A stretch of DNA of 21,210 bases from UBA2266 sp964406945 (GCA_964406945.1 CAYOTO010000053.1:1-21210); one strand, 5' to 3'; shown: positions 8,287 to 15,858, counted from the first letter of the stretch. Notes: generated by a model from the letters alone, not told the origin. A program made the numbers and translations.

Positions 8287-8317
8287 AATCCGTGAAAATC
8301 CGTGTCAATCCGTGGTT
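8287..8317 (-). repeat. Right inverted arm, cassette 2
   Basis: On the minus strand it reads AACCACGGATT, GACACGGATT, TTCACGGATT. It matches the left arm at 26 of 31 positions and shows the 10-bp unit more regularly than the left arm. Confidence 0.85.
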
Positions 8318-8337
8318 CATTATTAAGAAAGGCAAAG

Positions 8338-9423
8338 ATGAAGACGTACAAGATTGCTGTAATGCCCGGAGACGGGACTGGTCCGGAAGTAACGGTCGAG
8401 GCTGTAAAGGTATTGAACGCCGCGGCTGATAAATTTGGTTTCAAAGTAGATTTGACCGAGTTCGATTTCGGCGGCGAAAGATATAAGAAGACCGGCGAAA
8501 CGCTGCCCGACAGCGGTGTCGAAGAGCTTCGCGGCTTTGACGCGATTCTGCTGGGGGCAATCGGCCATCCGGACGTCGCCCCCGGCATCCTTGAGAAAGG
8601 AATCCTGCTCAAGGCCCGTTTCGAGCTGGACCAGTACATCAATCTCAGGCCCGTGCGGTTGTACCCCGGCGTCTATACGCCGATCAAGGACAAGGGTCCG
8701 GACGAGGTCGATTTCGTGGTCGTCCGCGAGAACACCGGCGATCTGTATACCGGCTGCGGCGGCTTTTCAATGAAGGGAACGCCGAACGAAGTGGCCGTCC
8801 AGTCGGCAGTCTACAACCGCCACCAGGTCGACCGCTGCCTCAAGTACGCATTCGAGTACGCCAGAAAGCACGGCAAAAAGGCCCGCGGCAAAGGCGACGC
8901 CAACACTCTGGGGCTGTGCGGCAAGACAAACGTCCTGACCTACATCTACGATTTATGGGAACGGGCATTCCACGAAATGGGCGACGCCGAGTACCCGGAC
9001 ATCGCGCGCGATTACTATCATGTCGACGCCACCTGCATGTGGATGATCAAGAATCCCGAGTGGTTCGACGTGCTCGTTACCGGAAACATGTTCGGCGACA
9101 TTATTACGGATCTCGGGGCGATGATTCAGGGCGGAATGGGCATCGCCGCCGGCGGCAATATCAATCCCGAAGGCGTGAGCATGTTCGAACCCATCGGCGG
9201 CAGCGCTCCCAAATACACCGGCATGGGCGTTATCAACCCGCTGGCGGCTATTTGCGCAGCGGGCATGATGCTGGAGACCCTCGGCGAAGAAGAAGCGGCG
9301 GTGAAGATCGAAGAATCGGTCAAGTTCGTCACAGCCAACAAACTCGAAAGCCTCCAGGCCCGAAGAATGGGCTATTCGACGAGCGAAGTGGGTGATCTGG
9401 TGGCGGAAAAAACCGCAGACTAG
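8338..9423 (+). CDS. leuB: 3-isopropylmalate dehydrogenase
   Basis: NAD-dependent oxidative decarboxylase that converts 3-isopropylmalate to 2-oxoisocaproate. The 361-residue protein has the beta-decarboxylating dehydrogenase features MPGDGTGPEV at the N-terminus, RFELDQYINLRP (94-105), and RENTGDLYTG (130-139). The signature NMFGDIITDLGAMIQGGMG follows, then EPIGGSAPKYTG near the NAD site. ATG 8338 was chosen because AAAGG lies about 6 nt upstream and MKTYKIAVMPGDG is the usual start; a GTG at 8302 in the same frame lies inside the cassette arm and is unlikely. Isocitrate dehydrogenase-like relatives exist, but the leu context decides the role. Confidence 0.93.
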   Translation: MKTYKIAVMPGDGTGPEVTVEAVKVLNAAADKFGFKVDLTEFDFGGERYKKTGETLPDSGVEELRGFDAILLGAIGHPDVAPGILEKGILLKARFELDQYINLRPVRLYPGVYTPIKDKGPDEVDFVVVRENTGDLYTGCGGFSMKGTPNEVAVQSAVYNRHQVDRCLKYAFEYARKHGKKARGKGDANTLGLCGKTNVLTYIYDLWERAFHEMGDAEYPDIARDYYHVDATCMWMIKNPEWFDVLVTGNMFGDIITDLGAMIQGGMGIAAGGNINPEGVSMFEPIGGSAPKYTGMGVINPLAAICAAGMMLETLGEEEAAVKIEESVKFVTANKLESLQARRMGYSTSEVGDLVAEKTAD

Positions 9424-9428
9424 AGGCA

Positions 9429-9459
9429 AAGTAAAAAGAAAAACGTAAAAAGTAAAAAA
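9429..9459 (+). repeat. Left inverted arm, cassette 3
   Basis: AAGTAAAAAG (9429-9438) and AAAAGTAAAAAA (9448-9459) flank a short unmatched middle. The arm runs almost into the passenger's start codon (9463), so the gene's AAGG ribosome binding site is at the arm's inner edge. Confidence 0.7.
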
Positions 9460-9462
9460 GGC

Positions 9463-9828
9463 ATGGCAAAGCCGTGTGATATACTGGACCGCACATTTGA
9501 TTTCGCTGTCAAAGTTGTGAAACTGGCGGTGCGAATTGAAGACCGGTCGCAGACTTCGCGCGTTTTGGTTCGGCAGCTTGTACGGGCTGGGACGGCGGTC
9601 GGCAGCAGCCTCGAAGAAGGACAGGCCGCGGAAAGCAAAGCCGATTTCATTCACAAGTACCGTATTGCATTGAAAGAAGCACGGGAGGTCAGGTATTGGC
9701 TCAGATTGCTTAAAGCCGTTAACCCGGCCTCCGGCGCTAAATTGGACGAACTGATAAAGGAATCCGAAGAACTGGCGCGTATCATCGCGCAAATCGTAGT
9801 GAATGTCGCTAGAAGCGCACCTGAGTGA
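9463..9828 (+). CDS. Four-helix-bundle protein (23S rRNA IVP / bAvd-like family), second copy
   Basis: A 121-residue protein of the same fold family as the gene in the leuC-leuD spacer but clearly divergent. It begins DILDRTFDFAVKVVKL, has the core QLVRAGTAVGSSLEEGQAAESK (about residues 38-59), then FIHKYRIALKEAREVRYWLRLL. The GTAVGSSLEE version instead of GSVGANYIEAN places it in a different subfamily. The low similarity to the first copy argues against local duplication. Function is unknown. It is the only gene of the third cassette. Confidence 0.9.
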   Translation: MAKPCDILDRTFDFAVKVVKLAVRIEDRSQTSRVLVRQLVRAGTAVGSSLEEGQAAESKADFIHKYRIALKEAREVRYWLRLLKAVNPASGAKLDELIKESEELARIIAQIVVNVARSAPE

Positions 9829-9841
9829 ACCCGGACAGCAG

Positions 9842-9872
9842 TTTTTTACTTTTGTCTTTTTACTTTTTACTT
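9842..9872 (-). repeat. Right inverted arm, cassette 3
   Basis: On the minus strand it reads AAGTAAAAAG (plus 9863-9872), a short middle, then AAAAGTAAAAAA (plus 9842-9853). Both blocks match the left arm exactly. Confidence 0.7.
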
Positions 9873-9880
9873 GAGTAATC

Positions 9881-10867
9881 GTGCCTGCTAACTTAACGCC
9901 GGAATATTTGAAGGCCGACAAGTGGTATCGCAGCGCCACTACGCCTGAAGAGAAGATCATGGCGCTGGAGGAGATGCTGCGCGTTATTCCCAGGCACAAG
10001 GGCACCGACCACATGCGGGCCGATTTGCGTCGCAAGCTCAGCAAACTCAAGGACGCGGGCTCCAAAAAAGGCGGCGGCACAAAGCAGGTCGACATATTCC
10101 ACGTACCGGCCAGCGGCGCCGGACAGGTGGTTTTTATCGGAGTGCCCAACTCCGGCAAGAGCACGATACTCTCGGCCCTGACCAACGCGAAGGTTACGAC
10201 CGCGGCATTCCCCTTCTCCACCACCGCGCCGGTCCCGGGCATGATGGAATACGAAGATATTCAGATACAACTGGTCGACATGCCGCCGATCTCCGAGGAT
10301 GTGGTTATGCCCGGTCAGGTCGGCACATATCGCCATTGCGACCTGATAGGCATAGTAATCGACCTGTCGCAGGATATTGGCGAGCAGTTCGAAATCTGCC
10401 TCGACTTTCTGGAATCTCGGAAACTGCTGGCCGAAGGCTATACACCCGCGGTCGACGACCAGGGCAACCAGCTCGGCAAGAGGGCTTTCTGCGTTGCCAC
10501 TAAGGCCGATATCGCCAAACCCGGAGCCTTCGAACAGGTCCGGCGGGCGTGCGAGCAGCGTTTCGAATGCATCAAAATAGCGGCCGAGGAGTTCGAAGGG
10601 CTGGAGGAATTCGCGTCGAAAGTTTTCGAGATGCTCGATGTAATCCGCGTCTACGCCAAACCGCCCCACGAACAACCGGATATGGAAGACCCGTTCACTC
10701 TTCCGGCCGGTTCAACCGTTATAGATATGGCCCGGGCAATCCATCGGGAACTGGCCGAGAAGCTCAAATCCGCCAGAATCTGGGGAACGGGCGTCCACGA
10801 CGGCCAGAACGTGCAGCGAACCCATGTCCTGCACGACAAAGATATTATCGAATTGCATTTCTCCTGA
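9881..10867 (+). CDS. DRG/Obg-family GTPase with TGS domain
   Basis: The 328-residue protein has a basic helical N-terminal segment with a KHKGTDH-type motif (about 24-60). The P-loop GVPNSGKST is at 87-95, the G4 motif TKAD at 207-210, and a C-terminal TGS domain covers about 255-328. The architecture matches DRG-type GTPases that bind ribosomes; a role in translation is inferred from the family. The G3 region reads VDMPPI (132-137) rather than DxPG, so the usual switch II Gly is absent. The start is GTG 9881: MPANLTPEYL is the normal N-terminus for this family and no ATG occurs before residue 27. It lies 5-8 nt after the third cassette and may be co-transcribed with the leu genes. Confidence 0.85.
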   Translation: MPANLTPEYLKADKWYRSATTPEEKIMALEEMLRVIPRHKGTDHMRADLRRKLSKLKDAGSKKGGGTKQVDIFHVPASGAGQVVFIGVPNSGKSTILSALTNAKVTTAAFPFSTTAPVPGMMEYEDIQIQLVDMPPISEDVVMPGQVGTYRHCDLIGIVIDLSQDIGEQFEICLDFLESRKLLAEGYTPAVDDQGNQLGKRAFCVATKADIAKPGAFEQVRRACEQRFECIKIAAEEFEGLEEFASKVFEMLDVIRVYAKPPHEQPDMEDPFTLPAGSTVIDMARAIHRELAEKLKSARIWGTGVHDGQNVQRTHVLHDKDIIELHFS

Positions 10868-10940
10868 GCATGCCTATAATGCCCGTAAATGGTTTTGGGC
10901 GAACTGTTTACAAATTATTAATCAAACTGAAAGGGCTGAC

Positions 10941-13346
10941 ATGCTCCAATCACGTCTATTGCAGGGTTTACTGGGCGTTTCAATATTACTGCTTTCGGTG
11001 GGCGCATCTTCGGCAGTGGAAAACGCCGTACCGAATCCATCATTCGAAGAGGTCGACGGCCAAACACCGGCGGACTGGTCCCAACAGCAATGGGACGGTC
11101 AGCCCGATTACGAGTATGTAGAAGGCGGGCGAACCGGCCAGCGATGCGTGATGATAAGCAGCAGCGAGGGCGCCGACGCCGCCTGGCAGACATCGGCGAA
11201 GGTCAATCCAAACTCTCGCTACAGACTCACCGGCTGGATCAAGACCGAAAACGTGCAGATCTCCACCGGGCGAGGCGCACAGTTCAACATCCACAATATC
11301 CAGTCCGCCCGTTCGCGCGCTCTTCGGGGCGATAACGACTGGACACTGGTGAGTATGGAATTCGATACGGGCTTAGAGAGCGATATTCAGATTAACTGTC
11401 TGCTCGGCGGCTGGGGCCTGGCGACGGGCAAGGCATGGTTTGACGATCTGAGCCTGCAACTGCTCTCGACCCGCACGATGAAGCCGGATATCACAATCGA
11501 CGCCGGGGCCACCGGTGAGCCGGTTTCGATTTACATTTACGGCCAGTTCATCGAGCACCTGGGCCGCTGCATCTACGGCGGAATCTGGGCCGAAATGCTC
11601 GAAGACCGCAAATTCTACCGGGCCGTAGGAGCCGACCGCTCGCCATGGAAGGTAATCGGCGGCGAAAACGTCGTTAAGATGGATACAGAAGAGCCGTACG
11701 TCGGCGATCATACGCCGGTCTTCACAGCTTCCGGCCGCAAGCCCGTCGGCATGGTCCACGGCGGCCTGGGTCTGGTCGAGGGCAAAGAATACGTCGGCCG
11801 CATCGTAATGTCCGGCTGCGCCGACTCGGATTCGGACAAATCACTGGTCGATCTGAGTTCCCTGTTTGGCGTCAAAGGCCTTGGTCCGGTAAAAGTCAGC
11901 CTGGTCTGGGGCGATGACGCGGGACAACGCGATACCGTCGTTTTCGAGAAGATAAAGAGCGATTACAACAAATACCCGTTTAGGTTCACTTCCGGCGGCA
12001 GAACCGACGAAGGCAGGCTCGAAATATCCATAGAGGGCAAAGGAATCGTCAAAATTGGCGCCGTTTCATTGATGCCGGCGGACAATATCAAGGGTATGCG
12101 GCCCGATACGCTGGCCCTGCTGAAAGAACTCGACGCACCGATCTACAGGTGGCCCGGCGGCAATTTCGTCAGCGGGTACAACTGGCGCGACGGGATCGGC
12201 GACCCGGACAAGCGTCCGCCCAGAAGGAACCCGGCATGGCAGGGCATCGAGCACAACGACTTCGGAATCGACGAATTCATAGCTTTCTGCCGCGAGATTG
12301 ATACCGAACCGCTCATCACCGTGAATACCGGCTTTGGCGATGCCCATTCGGCCGCCCAGGAAGTCGAATATGTCAACGGCGCCGCCGACACCCCGATGGG
12401 CAAATGGCGGGCGAAAAACGGGCATTCTCAGCCGTACGATACAAAATGGTGGTGCATCGGCAACGAAATGTACGGAAACTGGCAGCTCGGCTACATGTCG
12501 CTAAATCACTACATCCTGAAGCATAATCGCGTAGTCAATGCCATGCGGCAGGTTGATCCCGATATAAAGCTAATCGGAGTCGGGGCCGTCGGAAGCTGGT
12601 CCGAAGGAATGCTCGCCAACTGCGCCGACACAATGGACGCAATAAGTGAACACTTCTATTGCCAGAGCAAGGACAACGTACTCGCGCATGCCCGTCAGAT
12701 TCCTGACGCCGTCAGAAGCAAGGTGAGCGCCCACCGCCGCTATCGCGAAGAAATCGACGCCATACAGGGCAAGGACATCGACATAGCTCTGGATGAGTGG
12801 AATTACTGGTACGGCCCGCACCTCTACGGTGAGCTTGGAACCCGCTACTTCCACAAGGATGCGCTCGGCATAGCGATGGGCCTGAACGAAATGATCCGCA
12901 ACAGCGAGTGGTTTTTCATGGCCAACTACGCCCAGACGGTTAACGTAATCGGCTGCATTAAGACGACGAAGACCGAGGCTGCATTCGCAACCACCGGCTT
13001 GCCGCTGAAGCTTTACAGGCGGCATTTCGGCACAATACCTGTGGCTATGGAAGGCGACGGATATCCTATGGACGTTGCCGCGGCGTGGACCGCCGACAAG
13101 AAAGCTCTTACTCTGGCGGTGGTCAACGCAACAGACGAAAAGCAGTCGCTTCCTCTGACCATAAACAACGCCACTCTGGCCGATGATGGCACGCACTGGT
13201 TAATCCAGAACGATGATCCAATGGCGTACAACGAACCAGGGAAAGCACCGCAGGTAGTCATCAAGAAAAACCCTGTAACGGGCCTTGGCGACAAGCTCAT
13301 TATCGCCCCGCTGAGCATCAATCTATTCAAATTGCCCGTGAAATAG
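10941..13346 (+). CDS. Exported alpha-L-arabinofuranosidase, GH51, with N-terminal CBM-like domain
   Basis: Starting at ATG 10941 (AAAGGG about 6 nt upstream), the protein has 801 residues. A Sec signal peptide ends near GASSA (about 25). A jelly-roll carbohydrate-binding-like module follows (about 28-175; NPSFEE, YRLTGWIKTENV). The GH51 catalytic barrel then begins at GQFIEHLGRCIYGGIWAEML, with RWPGGNFVSGYNW, the acid/base E509 in GNEM, and the nucleophile E619 in LDEWNYW. An arabinofuranosidase C-terminal beta domain ends the protein. GH51 enzymes remove terminal alpha-L-arabinofuranosyl residues from arabinan or arabinoxylan. Export and the nearby sulfatase suggest use of plant or algal polysaccharide outside the cytoplasm. 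Upstream in-frame codons to 10824 overlap the GTPase gene and are unlikely to be used. Confidence 0.93.
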   Translation: MLQSRLLQGLLGVSILLLSVGASSAVENAVPNPSFEEVDGQTPADWSQQQWDGQPDYEYVEGGRTGQRCVMISSSEGADAAWQTSAKVNPNSRYRLTGWIKTENVQISTGRGAQFNIHNIQSARSRALRGDNDWTLVSMEFDTGLESDIQINCLLGGWGLATGKAWFDDLSLQLLSTRTMKPDITIDAGATGEPVSIYIYGQFIEHLGRCIYGGIWAEMLEDRKFYRAVGADRSPWKVIGGENVVKMDTEEPYVGDHTPVFTASGRKPVGMVHGGLGLVEGKEYVGRIVMSGCADSDSDKSLVDLSSLFGVKGLGPVKVSLVWGDDAGQRDTVVFEKIKSDYNKYPFRFTSGGRTDEGRLEISIEGKGIVKIGAVSLMPADNIKGMRPDTLALLKELDAPIYRWPGGNFVSGYNWRDGIGDPDKRPPRRNPAWQGIEHNDFGIDEFIAFCREIDTEPLITVNTGFGDAHSAAQEVEYVNGAADTPMGKWRAKNGHSQPYDTKWWCIGNEMYGNWQLGYMSLNHYILKHNRVVNAMRQVDPDIKLIGVGAVGSWSEGMLANCADTMDAISEHFYCQSKDNVLAHARQIPDAVRSKVSAHRRYREEIDAIQGKDIDIALDEWNYWYGPHLYGELGTRYFHKDALGIAMGLNEMIRNSEWFFMANYAQTVNVIGCIKTTKTEAAFATTGLPLKLYRRHFGTIPVAMEGDGYPMDVAAAWTADKKALTLAVVNATDEKQSLPLTINNATLADDGTHWLIQNDDPMAYNEPGKAPQVVIKKNPVTGLGDKLIIAPLSINLFKLPVK

Positions 13347-13423
13347 CTTTACGAAAAGTCCTAAAAAGGTTATATGTTTAGGGCGCAACAGGCAAACTAA
13401 CATTTATAGGGGAATATTCTGGC

Positions 13424-13912
13424 ATGGCTGAACATAAGCACCACGAGCTTACCGGCGAAATAGTAAGTTCGGCACATAAAGTTCACAATGCAATTGGTTA
13501 TGGTTACGACGGCAGAGTCTATTATAAGGCGATGCAGTTGGAATTGGCGGCGAGGGATCTCGATTTCGAATCCGACAAACTGATCGAAATCTCGTACGAA
13601 GGTTCTGTCGTGGGCGATTTCACCGCCGATCTTATCTTCGGCGATAAGGTCCTCGTTGAAGTCATTGCGGATGAGGATTATAATAAGAAGCTTGACGTTC
13701 AGCTCCGCAGCCACATGAGAGCAATTGGAGTGGACGTTGGGATGATCCTCAATTTCGGGCCTTCGCTTCAGATCAGACGACTGGCACAGCGGCCTCCCAA
13801 ACCGACCAGGGAGGAGCGCGCCGCGGCCGCAGAGGATACCGAGAACGAGAGCGAAGAACACCGAAGCGATTCGGTCAGCGACAGCGAGGAGTTTCAGGAA
13901 TATGGAATGTAA
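13424..13912 (+). CDS. Divergent GxxExxY-like protein with acidic tail
   Basis: The first about 120 of 162 residues follow the GxxExxY fold: IVSSAHKVHNAIGYGYDGRVYY in place of the usual GPGFLESVYE, then GDFTADLIFGDKVLVEVIAD, and a terminal GVDVGMILNFGPSLQIRRL. The namesake Glu is replaced (GYDGRVY) and the E-x-K catalytic pair reads E-V-I, so nuclease activity is doubtful. The last about 40 residues are charged and disordered (EERAAAAEDTENESEEH), not normal for the family. AGGGGA lies about 10 nt upstream. It overlaps the next gene by 11 nt, suggesting translational coupling. Unlike the cassette genes in the leu operon, no inverted arms were found around it. Confidence 0.75.
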   Translation: MAEHKHHELTGEIVSSAHKVHNAIGYGYDGRVYYKAMQLELAARDLDFESDKLIEISYEGSVVGDFTADLIFGDKVLVEVIADEDYNKKLDVQLRSHMRAIGVDVGMILNFGPSLQIRRLAQRPPKPTREERAAAAEDTENESEEHRSDSVSDSEEFQEYGM

Positions 13913-14096
13913 GAAAGATCAGAATCTCGAAAAATGTAACTGTTCGTATCCGGGTTGTCCGCGGAAGGGTGTCTGTTGCGACTGTCTGAGCTACCATCTG
14001 GCGGCGAAGCAACTGCCGGCATGCTGTTTCCCCGATGATGTGGAAAAGAGCTATGACCGCAGCTTCAAGGCGTTCGCAAAAGCCCACGGACTGTAG
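13902..14096 (+). CDS. Cys-rich DUF6485-like small protein
   Basis: A 64-residue protein with nine cysteines, eight of them in clustered patterns: KCNCSYPGC, VCCDC and PACCFP. It ends in a short helical tail (VEKSYDRSFKAFAKAHGL). The pattern matches the small DUF6485 proteins, whose cysteines probably bind zinc or another metal; no function is known. It starts inside the end of the GxxExxY-like gene (ATGGAATGTAA contains its start and the previous stop), so the two are likely translated together. The intrinsic terminator 22 nt after its stop ends this transcription unit. Confidence 0.8.
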   Translation: MECKKDQNLEKCNCSYPGCPRKGVCCDCLSYHLAAKQLPACCFPDDVEKSYDRSFKAFAKAHGL

Positions 14097-14117
14097 AGGG
14101 CCGGCTTGGAAATAATC

Positions 14118-14147
14118 AAAAAGGCCGGGCGTTTAACCCGGCCTTTT
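14118..14147 (+). terminator. Strong intrinsic terminator
   Basis: GGCCGGG (14123-14129), loop CGTTTAA, and CCCGGCC (14137-14143) form a perfect 7-bp GC stem, extended by five A before and four T after. The symmetry would let it work on both strands. It closes the transcription unit that ends with the DUF6485-like gene. Confidence 0.9.
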
Positions 14148-14367
14148 CCATTTGCGGGCATTGCGTGCAATCCGCTGTTGTGGCCCGCAAGCAAAGAAGC
14201 TATCTCAAAGCCTGCTAAGGTGTATAGCATTCTTTGTCGCCCAAAAAACCGACTCCCGGCTTGTAATAGTGCGAATGTCAGCGGGCCCGGAATGCAGTGG
14301 AAATCCGGCTGAAGCTTCTATAAGCTGGAATTCTCCAGCCAAAACAATCAATCGAAGGAGTACGGAT

Positions 14368-15858
14368 ATGCAGGGTCTGAGCAGGCGCGATTTTCTAAAA
14401 GCGGTCGGAGCAGGTGCGGCAGCGGCGGCATTGCCTTTCAAGTCACAGGCGGGGCCCGCCGCCAAACCCAATGTCGTGCTGATAATGGTCGACGATATGG
14501 GATTTTCCGATCTGGGTTGCTACGGCGGCGAGATAGAGACGCCGAACCTGGATAAGATTGCTTCGAAGGGCGTGCGTTTTACCCAGTTTTACAACACGGC
14601 CAAATGCGGTCCCACGAGGGCATCGCTGCTGACCGGCTGCTATCACAGGGAGGTGCAGGAGAAGAAACTCACCAACTGCATGACTCTGGCCCAGGCTATG
14701 AAGCGGGCCGGCTATACTACGCTGATGACCGGCAAATGGCATCTTCAGTCGAATCCGATCCGGAAGGGGTTCGACCGGTACTTCGGACATCTGAGCGGAG
14801 CCACGAACTTCTTCACAGGCGACAACACATTCAGGCTCGACGAGGAGAAGTTTGACGTACCGAAAGAGGGGTTCTACACGACGGACGCGAATACCGACTA
14901 TGCGATTCAGTTCCTCGACAAGGCGGCAAAGAAGGACGATCCGTTCTTCCTCTACATCGCCTACAACGCCCCGCACTATCCGCTACAGGCCCCTCGTGCG
15001 GCTATTGAAAAATACCGCGGCAGATACATGAAAGGCTGGGATCGCCTGCGAAAGGAACGCTACAGGCGCCAGCTTGAAATGGGCCTGATCAAACCCGAAT
15101 GGAAGCTGTCGCCCCGCGATGAGGTCGTACCCGCCTGGGACAGTCTCTCTGAGGAGCAAAAGCAAAAGGAAGACCTCACAATGGCTACGTTCGCGGCGAT
15201 GATAGATGTTGTCGATCAGAACATCGGCAGACTCATGGCAAAGATCAAAGACCTCGGCGCTGCGGACAACACGCTGTTTCTATTCCTGAGCGACAATGGC
15301 GGCTGCCCGTTCCAGCGGACCAAAAACGATATTCCGCCATGGAAGCCCGAATCGTTCCTGACCTACCACGAAGGCTGGGCGCAGGTCAGCAACACACCTT
15401 TCCGCCTCTACAAGCAGAACCAGCATGAGGGCGGCATCTCCACGCCGCTCATTGCTCACTGGCCAGGCGTCATCGAGCCGGACACAAAGACAGATCAGCC
15501 CGGCCACCTTATAGACATAATGGCTACCCTTCTGGATATCACGGGCACCAGCTATCCCAATAAATTCAACGGCAGCAAACTGCGCCCCCTGCGCGGCAAG
15601 AGCCTGCTGCCGATCTTCGAAGGCAGGACAAGAAAGCCCCACGATGAGCTTTTCTTCGAGTTCGGCAAATATAAGGCCTTCCGCGCGGGCAAGTGGAAGA
15701 TTGCCTGGCGGTACGGCCCGTGGGAGCTGTATGACGTCGAAGCCGACCGAACGGAATTGAACAATCTGGCGGATAAGATGCCGGGGAAAGTCAAAGAGTT
15801 GGCGGGGCGGCATGCAGCGTGGTTGAGAAAGTTGAATACGGGCCGTACGTCGAAGTAG
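14368..15858 (+). CDS. Sulfatase (arylsulfatase-type, S1 family) with Tat signal
   Basis: The 496-residue protein starts MQGLSRRDFLKAVGAGAAAA, a twin-arginine signal with SRRDFLK, so it is probably exported folded. Metal-binding Asp residues are in VDDMGFSDLG (D42, D43) and SDNGG (D309, N310). The formylglycine site is CGPTRASLLTG (C80 to T89 of the C-x-P-x-R signature), with GKWHL downstream. This is a Cys-type S1 sulfatase; a separate maturase, not in the window, must activate it. Substrate is unknown, though polysaccharide or other sulfate esters are typical for planctomycetes. AAGGAG lies 8 nt before ATG 14368; the frame is open further upstream to 14152 but that extension lacks a signal and would hide the Tat motif. 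Confidence 0.94.
   Translation: MQGLSRRDFLKAVGAGAAAAALPFKSQAGPAAKPNVVLIMVDDMGFSDLGCYGGEIETPNLDKIASKGVRFTQFYNTAKCGPTRASLLTGCYHREVQEKKLTNCMTLAQAMKRAGYTTLMTGKWHLQSNPIRKGFDRYFGHLSGATNFFTGDNTFRLDEEKFDVPKEGFYTTDANTDYAIQFLDKAAKKDDPFFLYIAYNAPHYPLQAPRAAIEKYRGRYMKGWDRLRKERYRRQLEMGLIKPEWKLSPRDEVVPAWDSLSEEQKQKEDLTMATFAAMIDVVDQNIGRLMAKIKDLGAADNTLFLFLSDNGGCPFQRTKNDIPPWKPESFLTYHEGWAQVSNTPFRLYKQNQHEGGISTPLIAHWPGVIEPDTKTDQPGHLIDIMATLLDITGTSYPNKFNGSKLRPLRGKSLLPIFEGRTRKPHDELFFEFGKYKAFRAGKWKIAWRYGPWELYDVEADRTELNNLADKMPGKVKELAGRHAAWLRKLNTGRTSK

Larger units (their letters stand above)
7833..8317 (+). mobile_element. Single-gene cassette with CACGGATT inverted arms in the leuD-leuB spacer
   Basis: A 485-bp unit starts 10 nt after the leuD stop and ends 20 nt before leuB. 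Its 31-bp inverted arms (7833-7863 and 8287-8317) match at 26 positions. Each arm is three copies of a 10-bp unit ending CACGGATT or a variant. One complete GxxExxY gene lies inside, in operon orientation. A TATTA occurs just outside both ends (7826-7830 and around 8320-8325) but with unequal offsets, so it is not a convincing target duplication. Mobility is inferred, not shown. Confidence 0.55.
9427..9875 (+). mobile_element. Single-gene cassette with GTAAAAAG inverted arms between leuB and the GTPase gene
   Basis: A unit of roughly 445 bp begins 3-5 nt after the leuB stop and ends 5-8 nt before the GTG start of the GTPase gene. Its ends are inverted A-rich and T-rich arms whose outer blocks (AAGTAAAAAG, 10 bp) and inner blocks (AAAAGTAAAAAA, 12 bp) pair exactly, with a slightly different middle. 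A four-helix-bundle gene lies inside. Low complexity makes the arms weaker evidence than in the other two cassettes, but the layout is the same. Confidence 0.5.

Noticed and set aside
6884..9828. Possible diversity-generating retroelement, because the four-helix-bundle proteins resemble bAvd
   Set aside because: No reverse transcriptase, template repeat or variable repeat is present in the window.
8953..10242. 429-codon minus-strand open frame across leuB, the four-helix-bundle gene and the GTPase
   Set aside because: It runs antisense through three well-supported genes and the low-complexity arms; its translation shows no family features.
13347..13423. Search for inverted arms around the 13424-13912 GxxExxY-like gene
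   Set aside because: No repeated short units or inverted match to the downstream flank were found, so it is not called a cassette.
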